A DNA stretch of 20,253 nt from Clostridia bacterium. Lineage in GTDB: Bacteria; Bacillota; Clostridia; Christensenellales; Aristaeellaceae. How positions within the stretch are numbered: position 1 is the first letter of the stretch; each line of letters begins with the position of its first letter. A model generated the notes under the pieces. That model was not told where the DNA came from. It worked only from the letters and a program-made list of their open reading frames with translations, and did no database searches. Both the position numbers and the translations under genes were made by a program. Location: positions 1 through 20,253 of the forward strand of contig JAFPYA010000318.1 of the NCBI GenBank assembly GCA_017412445.1, written 5' to 3'. Shown here piece by piece: positions 15,168-20,253 of this stretch.

Positions 15168-15561
15168 CGAAAAGGACAGCGTATTCCCCCACGGCCAAAA
15201 GCCCGGCTCGCTTGAACTGGCGTTCGTGGGCGACAGCGTGTACGACCTGTTCGTGCGCGCGCACGTGACGCTCAGGGGCGGCAAGGTGCACGCCCTGAGC
15301 GACAAGGCGGTAAGCGTGGTAAACGCGGCTTCTCAGGCGCGCGCGCTCGAAAAAATAGAGCCGCTGCTGACCCCGGAGGAAAAGGCGATAGTCCAGCGGG
15401 CGCGCAACTGCAGGCAGACGCCCACGAAGCACGCCGACCCCATGGACTACGCGCGGGCGACCGCGCTGGAGGCGCTGATGGGCTATCTGTACCTTACAAA
15501 GCAGACCGAGCGCCTGAACGAGCTGCTGAGGAACGCAACCGAAATGGAGGGCAGCCTTTGA
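15160..15561 (+). CDS. mrnC: Mini-ribonuclease III
   Basis: A 133-residue RNase III-like nuclease with only the catalytic domain and no double-stranded-RNA-binding domain. In Bacillus subtilis it matures 23S rRNA ends. The signature AFVGDSVYDLFVR (21-33, catalytic Asp25) and the later ATALEALMGYLYL helix, which carries the second acidic residue, are present. The start overlaps the rhaB stop by eight bases and the stop overlaps the rlmB start. Its place before rlmB follows the conserved Firmicutes order and fits a shared role in 23S rRNA maturation. Confidence 0.93.
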   Translation: MPDEKDSVFPHGQKPGSLELAFVGDSVYDLFVRAHVTLRGGKVHALSDKAVSVVNAASQARALEKIEPLLTPEEKAIVQRARNCRQTPTKHADPMDYARATALEALMGYLYLTKQTERLNELLRNATEMEGSL

Positions 15562-16448
15562 TGCCATACGACGACAAGCCGAAAATGCCCTATCACGGCA
15601 ACCACTCGGGCAAGCGCCCCGAGGAGTGGTCGGGCACAAACCAGCGCAACTACAAAGACCCGAAAAAGAGAGCCGCCATAGCGCGCGAAAACGCGCCGCG
15701 CCATGACGAGCCAAAAGAAGAAAAGCCCGAAAACCTGCTCGTGGGCAGAAACCCCATACGCGAAGCGCTCAAGGCGGGGCGGCCCATGGAAAAAATGATG
15801 GTCATGAAGGGCGACCTGTCCTCCTCCGCAAGGGAGATCGTCCGCATGGCGAAGGACGCGGGCGTGGTGGTGCAGGAGGTAGAAAAGAGCCGCCTGGATC
15901 AGGTGTACCCCAACCATCAGGGGCTGCTGGCCTACGTGTCGAGCGCCGAATACTCAACGCTTGACGAGGTGTTTGAAGAGGCCGAGCGAAGGGGCGAAAG
16001 CCCGTTTATGATACTGCTCGACGGCGTGACCGATCCCCACAATCTGGGCGCGATAATCCGCTCCGCCGAGTGCGCGGGCGCGCACGGCGTGATTATCCCC
16101 GAGCGCAGGTCGGCGGGCCTCAATCCCGCGTGCGTGAAGGCCGCGGCGGGCGCGGTGGAATACATGAAGGTGGTGCGAGTGACCAACCTCGCCCGCACCA
16201 TAGACGAAATCCGCGAGCGCGGCGTGTGGGTGTACGCGGCGGACATGGACGGCGAAAACCTATATAGCTGCGATATGTCCGGCGCCTGCGCGATAGTCGT
16301 AGGCGCGGAGGGCGAGGGCATCTCGCGCCTGGTGCTCGAAAAGTGCGACAAGATCGTGTCCATACCCATGAAGGGGCGAATAAATTCGCTCAACGCCTCC
16401 GTGGCGGCGGGCATAATGCTGTTTCAGGCGAGCCGCGCGCGCGCCTGA
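15561..16448 (+). CDS. rlmB: 23S rRNA 2'-O-ribose methyltransferase of the SpoU/TrmH type (RlmB-like)
   Basis: A 295-residue SPOUT methylase. A charged tail of about 55 residues is followed by the substrate-binding domain (from LLVGRNPIREAL) and the knotted catalytic domain. The three SpoU motifs are NLGAIIRSA, VVGAEGEGIS and IPMKGRINSLNASVAAGIM. By homology it methylates G2251 of 23S rRNA in the peptidyl-transferase centre. I start it at ATG 15561, which gives a one-base TGATG overlap with mrnC and a GGAGG nine bases upstream; a TTG at 15558 would add a single residue. The gene order mrnC-rlmB-sigH is conserved in Firmicutes. Confidence 0.92.
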   Translation: MPYDDKPKMPYHGNHSGKRPEEWSGTNQRNYKDPKKRAAIARENAPRHDEPKEEKPENLLVGRNPIREALKAGRPMEKMMVMKGDLSSSAREIVRMAKDAGVVVQEVEKSRLDQVYPNHQGLLAYVSSAEYSTLDEVFEEAERRGESPFMILLDGVTDPHNLGAIIRSAECAGAHGVIIPERRSAGLNPACVKAAAGAVEYMKVVRVTNLARTIDEIRERGVWVYAADMDGENLYSCDMSGACAIVVGAEGEGISRLVLEKCDKIVSIPMKGRINSLNASVAAGIMLFQASRARA

Positions 16449-16485
16449 TGCGGGCGTTCAAATTCAGGAAAGGAAGCTTCTCATA

Positions 16486-17100
16486 TTGGAAAAGCTCATC
16501 GAGCTAAGCGACGAACAGCTGGCGCTCAAGGCGCAGGACGGCGACAACGAAGCGATGGACCTGCTCATGGAGAGGTATAAAAACTACGTGCGCTCCCGCG
16601 CGCGCAGCTACTTTCTCGTGGGCGCGGATCACGAGGACATAGTGCAGGAGGGCATGATAGGCCTGTACAAGGCGGTACGCAGCTACCGCGACGACCGTCA
16701 GTGCAGCTTCCGCGCCTTTGCCGACATCTGCATCACCCGCCACATAATCACCGCCGTAAAGGCCGCAACGCGCCAAAAGCACATACCCTTAAACAGCTAC
16801 GTATCCCTCAACCGCCCCGTGTACGAGGGCGAAAGCGACAGAACGCTCATGGAGGTCATACAGGAGGACGAGCACGCGAGCCCCGAAAACCAGATGCTCT
16901 CGGGCGAGGAGTTCACCCTGATAAGGGAAAAGCTGGCCGCGCTGCTTTCGCCCCTCGAGCTCGACGCGCTGCAGGGCTATATAGAAGGCAAGAGCTACCG
17001 CCAGATAAGCGCCGACAGCGGCCACCACTACAAGGCCATAGACAACGCCCTGCAGAGAGTCAAGCGCAAGCTGGGCAAGCTGGTCGAAGCGGAAAAATAG
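16486..17100 (+). CDS. sigH: RNA polymerase sigma-H factor (stationary phase/sporulation)
   Basis: A 204-residue sigma-70-family factor. Region 2 spans about 10-95, with HEDIVQEGMIGLYKAVRSY and the -10-recognition part SFRAFADICITRHIITAVKAATRQKH, nearly identical in type to Bacillus SigH. Region 4 (about 140-200) ends with the helix-turn-helix SYRQISADSGHHYKAIDNALQRVKRKL. SigH drives early sporulation and stationary-phase genes. The start is TTG at 16486 after AGGAAAGGAAG (16467-16477). Bacillus subtilis has rae1 (yacP) between rlmB and sigH; here the gap is only 37 bases and that gene is absent. A strong terminator follows. Confidence 0.94.
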   Translation: MEKLIELSDEQLALKAQDGDNEAMDLLMERYKNYVRSRARSYFLVGADHEDIVQEGMIGLYKAVRSYRDDRQCSFRAFADICITRHIITAVKAATRQKHIPLNSYVSLNRPVYEGESDRTLMEVIQEDEHASPENQMLSGEEFTLIREKLAALLSPLELDALQGYIEGKSYRQISADSGHHYKAIDNALQRVKRKLGKLVEAEK

Positions 17101-17137
17101 TGTCCGCACCAAATGACCCGCTAAAAAAATGTTATTC

Positions 17138-17171
17138 ACGCCGTCCGCAAAGCCTGCCGGACGGCGTTTTT
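17138..17171 (+). terminator. Rho-independent terminator after sigH
   Basis: ACGCCGTCCG (17138-17147) and CGGACGGCGT (17158-17167) form a perfect 10-base stem around a 10-base loop, followed by a short T run (to 17171). Confidence 0.9.
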
Positions 17172-17273
17172 GTGGGCGTAAGGGGCGGGCTCAGACCGCG
17201 GTCTGTCATCTTTTCGTAATATTTTTGAAAAGACTCGGTATTGCGCCTAAACAGACTTTTCCCCGCTTAAAAT

Positions 17274-17383
17274 TGTGGATATGTGAAAGAGTTTTCCACA
17301 ATTGTGTGGATAACCTCGGCCGCCACCGTGCAAAAAGCCCTGAAACACGGGGTAAGTTTGTGGAAAATTTCGCTTGTGGATAA
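17274..17383. other. Cluster of five DnaA-box-like 9-mers beside AT-rich DNA
   Basis: Relative to the bacterial DnaA box TTATCCACA, perfect copies lie on the minus strand at 17305-17313 and 17375-17383. One-mismatch copies lie at 17274-17282 (minus), 17292-17300 (plus) and 17359-17367 (minus); a sixth, ATATCCACA, is at 17602-17610 (plus). The second and third are head to head, joined by the palindrome CACAATTGTG (17297-17306). AT-rich DNA follows at once (17381-17450, about 27% G+C). This is the layout of an origin or an auxiliary DnaA-binding locus, but no dnaA or dnaN is in the window. Confidence 0.6.
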
Positions 17384-17510
17384 TTTTTCAGGCCCGAATT
17401 TATGCCGGTTTTTCTTTAATTATGAATAAAATATTACACCGTTTTTCAAACCTGTTTCGGGCGTTTTTGACAGCTCTCCTGCACGCGCCGCCGGCATGCG
17501 TTTTATATGC

Positions 17511-17545
17511 GAAAAGCCCCCGCGCATATGGCATAGCAAGGGGCT
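17511..17545 (-). terminator. Possible minus-strand terminator or attenuator hairpin
   Basis: Read on the minus strand, AGCCCC (17545-17540) pairs with GGGGCT (17520-17515) and is followed by TTTTC. On the plus strand GGGGC (17540-17544) can instead pair with GCCCC (17554-17558), so two exclusive hairpins exist. No minus-strand gene upstream of it is recognised, so its role is unclear. Confidence 0.3.
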
Positions 17546-17584
17546 CCGGCAGCGCCCCGGCATGACGGATTTACCGCTTTTATA

Positions 17585-17600
17585 ACAAGATGTGTCTTGT
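17585..17600. promoter_or_regulatory. Dyad (possible operator) at the rfbA promoter
   Basis: ACAAGA-TGTG-TCTTGT is a perfect 6-4-6 inverted repeat whose right arm overlaps the proposed -35 box (17597-17602). Position and symmetry suggest a repressor or activator site; I cannot name the regulator. Confidence 0.45.
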
Positions 17601-17625
17601 AATATCCACATATTGATAGTACAAT
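17597..17625 (+). promoter_or_regulatory. Candidate promoter of the rfbA operon
   Basis: TTGTAA (17597-17602) and TACAAT (17620-17625) are separated by 17 bases. The leader of about 100 bases before the rfbA ATG contains a 7-base inverted repeat, GAACGGA (17652-17658) with TCCGTTC (17670-17676). The hexamers are only moderately close to consensus. Confidence 0.5.
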
Positions 17626-17729
17626 ACAGCATGAATAAGTGTGCGCAGCGTGAACGGACTAATATCTGTTCCGTTCTTCCGCCAAGCATAGGCGCAGGGC
17701 GCGACCGCAAGCATTTAAGGAGAGACGCG

Positions 17730-18614
17730 ATGAAGGGCATAATACTTGCCGGCGGCGCCGGAACGAGGCTGTATCCGCTGACCCTGGTCACGAGCAAGCA
17801 GCTTTTGCCGGTGTACGACAAGCCCATGATATACTATCCCCTATCCACGCTCATGCTGGCCGGGATAAGGGAGATACTCATCATCTCCACGCCCGCGGAC
17901 ACGCCGAGGTTTGAAAGCTTGCTGGGCGACGGCTCGCAGTTCGGCGTTTCGCTGAGCTACTGCGTACAGCCTTCCCCCGACGGGCTGGCGCAGGCGTTCA
18001 TACTGGGCGAGGAGTTCATAGGCGGCGACGACTGCGCGATGATACTTGGCGACAACATATTTTACGGCGGCGGCCTCGGCGACAGGCTCAGGCTGGCCGC
18101 AGAAAACGCAAGGGCCGGCTTCGCCACCATATTCGGCTACCACGTAAACGACCCCGAGCGCTTCGGCGTAATGGAGACAGACGACGAGGGAAACATACTC
18201 TCGGTAGAGGAAAAGCCGAAAACGCCCAAGTCCGACTACTGCATAACCGGCCTGTACTTTTACCCGAAGGGCGTAAGCAAAAGGGCGAAGGAAGTAAGGC
18301 CCTCCGAGCGGGGCGAGCTTGAAATAACTGCGCTGAACGACATGTACCTGAAGGACGGCATGCTCAAGGGCATTCTTCTGGGGCGCGGCTTCGCCTGGCT
18401 CGATACAGGCACTGTGGACAGCCTTGTCGAGGCCACAGACTTCGTGCGCATGATAGAAACGCGGCAGGACATTAAGATCTCCGCCCCCGAGGAGATTGCC
18501 TACCGCAACAAATGGATAGACAGACAAACCCTGCTTTTGTCCGCCGAAAGGTACGGCAGCAGCCCCTACGGGCAGCACCTCAAAAACGTGGCGGACGGCA
18601 AGCTGAGATATTAA
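17730..18614 (+). CDS. rfbA: Glucose-1-phosphate thymidylyltransferase
   Basis: A 294-residue cytoplasmic nucleotidyltransferase that joins dTTP and glucose-1-phosphate to make dTDP-glucose, the first step to dTDP-L-rhamnose for surface glycans. The opening [18 protein letters not shown] is the nucleotide-binding signature. [33 protein letters not shown] and [11 protein letters not shown] follow in the usual order. The frame is open further upstream, but the ATG at 17730 matches the family N-terminus and has AAGGAG seven bases before it. The next gene follows after 19 bases. rfbB and rfbD are not in the window. Confidence 0.96.
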   Translation: MKGIILAGGAGTRLYPLTLVTSKQLLPVYDKPMIYYPLSTLMLAGIREILIISTPADTPRFESLLGDGSQFGVSLSYCVQPSPDGLAQAFILGEEFIGGDDCAMILGDNIFYGGGLGDRLRLAAENARAGFATIFGYHVNDPERFGVMETDDEGNILSVEEKPKTPKSDYCITGLYFYPKGVSKRAKEVRPSERGELEITALNDMYLKDGMLKGILLGRGFAWLDTGTVDSLVEATDFVRMIETRQDIKISAPEEIAYRNKWIDRQTLLLSAERYGSSPYGQHLKNVADGKLRY

Positions 18615-18633
18615 AAGCGGACAGGGAACGAAA

Positions 18634-19185
18634 ATGGGAAACTTCACCTTTACCGAAACCGGCATAAATGGCGTATACATAATAGACGTAAAGGCCTACG
18701 GGGACGAGCGCGGCTGCTTCATGGAGACCTACAGGGAGCAGGACTTTGCCCTCGCGGGGCTTGGCTGCCGCTTTGTGCAGGACAACCAGTCCTCCTCGGT
18801 AAAGGGCGTGCTGCGCGGGCTTCACTTTCAGAAAACCCATCCGCAGGCCAAGCTCGTGCGCGCAATAAGCGGCGAGGTGTTCGACGTGGCGGTGGATCTG
18901 AGAAAGGGCTCCAAAACCTACGGCAAGTGGGTGGGCGCGCTTCTCTCCGGCGAAAACCGGCGGCAGCTGTACATCCCCCGCGGCTTCGCCCACGGCTTTC
19001 AGGTTCTGTCAGACAGTGCCGTGTTCGCCTACAAGTGCGACGACATCTACCACCCCGAGGACGAGGGCGGCATAATCTGGAACGACCCCGACATAGGCGT
19101 CGCCTGGCCGCTTGCGGGCGAGATAATACTAAGCCAAAGGGACAGGCTCCACCCACGCCTTGCCCAGTGCAAAACAGAGTTTTAA
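18634..19185 (+). CDS. rfbC: dTDP-4-dehydrorhamnose 3,5-epimerase
   Basis: A 183-residue cupin-fold enzyme that epimerises dTDP-4-keto-6-deoxyglucose at C3 and C5, the third step of dTDP-rhamnose synthesis. The family features are clear: DERGCFMETYREQDF, QDNQSSSVKGVLRGLHFQ with the active-site His, FDVAVDLRKGSKTYGKW, and YIPRGFAHGFQVLSD. Its length is typical. It is co-directional with rfbA and 19 bases downstream, so the two are probably co-transcribed. The dehydratase and reductase of the pathway must be encoded elsewhere. Confidence 0.95.
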   Translation: MGNFTFTETGINGVYIIDVKAYGDERGCFMETYREQDFALAGLGCRFVQDNQSSSVKGVLRGLHFQKTHPQAKLVRAISGEVFDVAVDLRKGSKTYGKWVGALLSGENRRQLYIPRGFAHGFQVLSDSAVFAYKCDDIYHPEDEGGIIWNDPDIGVAWPLAGEIILSQRDRLHPRLAQCKTEF

Positions 19186-19206
19186 ATACTATAACGGAGC
19201 GTACAC

Positions 19207-19944
19207 ATGCCTTCACTTGAGCCTTACGGCAAAAAACTGGACTACAGCTATTGTCTGGGAAGCTATCCCTGTAAGCTGCTGCTCGAAAACAGACCGGAGT
19301 CTGCTCTCAGGCTGCTTTTGAGCGCCGACGCGCAGGGCGAAGGCGTGGATGCGCTGAGGAAAAGGTGCGTTGAGCTGGGTGTCCGCGAGGAGACGGCGCA
19401 GAAGGTGCTCAGGCGCGAAAGCGGCAAGGACAACTGCTTCGCGGCTATAGTGTTCAAAAAATTTCAGAGCGCGCTAAAGGAAGACGCGCCGCACGCGGTG
19501 TTTTGCCAGATAAGCGACCTTGGCAACCTCGGCACCGCCATGCGCTCGGCGGTGGGCTTTGGCTACAGGGACATCGCCCTCGTCCGCCCCTGCGCGGACG
19601 TGTTCGACCCGCACGTGCTTAGAGCCTCTATGGGCGCGTTTTTCCTGCTGAGGGTGCACGTGTACGAGCGCTTTGGCGATTACTTAAGCGAGTTTACGTC
19701 GCGCGCAATGTACCCGTTCATGCTGGACGGGGCGAGGCCGCTTGACGATGTCGCAATAAAGGCGCCCCGCGCACACAGCCTGATATTCGGCAACGAGGCC
19801 GCGGGGCTACCCGCGGAATTTGCCGGCTACGGGCAGAGCGTAAAGATACCCCAGTCCGGCAGCATAGATTCGCTCAACCTGGCCGTGGCGGCCTCGGTGG
19901 CAATGTATACCTTCAACGCTAAAACAAAACAGTTTGAAAAGTGA
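19207..19944 (+). CDS. SpoU/TrmH-family RNA 2'-O-methyltransferase (second in window)
   Basis: A 245-residue SPOUT-fold protein distinct from the RlmB-like one. The SpoU motifs are present: NLGTAMRSAVGFG, LIFGNEAAGLP and IPQSGSIDSLNLAVAASVAMY. The N-terminal 90 residues do not match the RlmB substrate domain and I do not recognise them. It probably methylates a ribose in tRNA or rRNA, target unknown. It lies 21 bases after rfbC and 13 bases before an oxidoreductase gene, which is an odd place for an RNA-modification gene. Confidence 0.85.
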   Translation: MPSLEPYGKKLDYSYCLGSYPCKLLLENRPESALRLLLSADAQGEGVDALRKRCVELGVREETAQKVLRRESGKDNCFAAIVFKKFQSALKEDAPHAVFCQISDLGNLGTAMRSAVGFGYRDIALVRPCADVFDPHVLRASMGAFFLLRVHVYERFGDYLSEFTSRAMYPFMLDGARPLDDVAIKAPRAHSLIFGNEAAGLPAEFAGYGQSVKIPQSGSIDSLNLAVAASVAMYTFNAKTKQFEK

Positions 19945-19957
19945 GGCAGTAAGCAAA

Positions 19958-20253
19958 ATGGAAAAGTTTCTCCGTGCGGGCATAATCGGTCTTGGCAGCA
20001 TAAGCAAGGTGCATCTGGACGCGCTTATGAATTTAAGCAAGGCGAAAATCACCGCCGTGTGCGACATCGACGGGGATAAGCTGGCCGAAAAGGCGGCGCT
20101 GACGGGCGCAAGGCCCTACAGCGACTGGCAGCAGCTGATACACGATCCTGACGTGGACATAGTGCACGTGCTTACGCCCCACTATCTGCACGCTCCCATG
20201 GCCATCGCCGCCCTCAGGGCGGGCAAGCACGTGCTTACCGAAAAGCCCATGGC
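19958..20253 (+). CDS. Gfo/Idh/MocA-family oxidoreductase, N-terminal part (cut by window edge)
   Basis: The first 98 residues are present. A Rossmann dinucleotide site (AGIIGLGSISKVHLDAL) is followed by an acidic residue pairing with the ribose (VCDIDG), the PDVDIVHVLTPHYLHAPMA strand-helix and the family's EKP motif (TEKPM). Members oxidise or reduce sugars or sugar nucleotides with NAD(P). Following rfbA and rfbC, a role in nucleotide-sugar or glycan metabolism is reasonable but not proven. GAGG lies upstream of the ATG at 19958 and overlaps the previous stop. Confidence 0.9.
   Translation, partial: MEKFLRAGIIGLGSISKVHLDALMNLSKAKITAVCDIDGDKLAEKAALTGARPYSDWQQLIHDPDVDIVHVLTPHYLHAPMAIAALRAGKHVLTEKPM

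Larger units (their letters stand above)
17172..17584. other. Gene-free regulatory/structural stretch between sigH and rfbA
   Basis: No open frame here resembles a protein. The stretch holds the DnaA-box-like cluster (17274-17383), a neighbouring AT-rich block (17381-17450, 19 G/C out of 70), and a pair of alternative hairpins (17515-17558). It is unusually AT-rich for this GC-rich genome. Confidence 0.6.

Noticed and set aside
17592..17729. 46-codon upstream extension of rfbA
   Set aside because: It crosses the proposed promoter; the family N-terminus MKGIILAGG and the AAGGAG site both point to the ATG at 17730.
17420..17827. 135-residue minus-strand frame in the sigH-rfbA gap
   Set aside because: It overlaps the rfbA start and promoter, has no Shine-Dalgarno support or family resemblance, and its composition looks random.

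Overview
The window reads as chromosomal DNA of a GC-rich, anaerobic, Gram-positive bacterium of the Clostridia type. The signs are a pyruvate:ferredoxin oxidoreductase, the Firmicutes order mrnC-rlmB-sigH, a DUF951 protein, CsoR/CopA copper control, a Gram-positive-style signal peptidase I and purine-rich Shine-Dalgarno sites. SigH suggests a spore-forming lineage or a descendant of one. Genus cannot be fixed from this sequence. A strong quirk is the use of ATA as the main isoleucine codon despite high GC. No transposase, phage gene, CRISPR array, rRNA or tRNA was found.

Layout. (1) 1-850, minus: N-terminal part of a PFOR gene with its own promoter and two dyad repeats. (2) 1143-4650, plus: copper operon csoR - copA with a C-terminal CopZ-like domain - nitroreductase, driven by a promoter carrying two CsoR-type operators and closed by a terminator. 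(3) 4694-10370, minus: a likely operon transcribed from about 10370 downwards. It holds a BspA-repeat/NlpC protein, homoserine O-acetyltransferase metA, a CapA-like protein, a phosphodiester-glycosidase-like protein and an iron-sulfur-flavoprotein-like protein, followed by a terminator and a metallophosphoesterase. Three of these products have signal peptides and cell-envelope or polysaccharide domains. (4) 10478-13515, plus: solitary beta-class DNA methyltransferase, DUF951, a signal-peptidase homologue that has lost its catalytic dyad, and an intact signal peptidase I. (5) 13638-17171, plus: rhamnulokinase, mini-RNase III, rlmB and sigH, with overlaps or short gaps and a strong terminator. 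(6) 17172-17729: a gene-free stretch with a cluster of DnaA-box-like 9-mers next to AT-rich DNA, then a promoter with a dyad operator. (7) 17730 to the end, plus: rfbA, rfbC, a second SpoU/TrmH-type methylase and the start of a Gfo/Idh/MocA oxidoreductase.

The observations I rank highest are the DnaA-box cluster beside AT-rich DNA in the sigH-rfbA gap, the catalytically dead signal peptidase paired with a live one, the internal Shine-Dalgarno and ATG inside copA that could release a free CopZ, the apparently leaderless promoter of the BspA/NlpC gene, and the dyads at the PFOR promoter.
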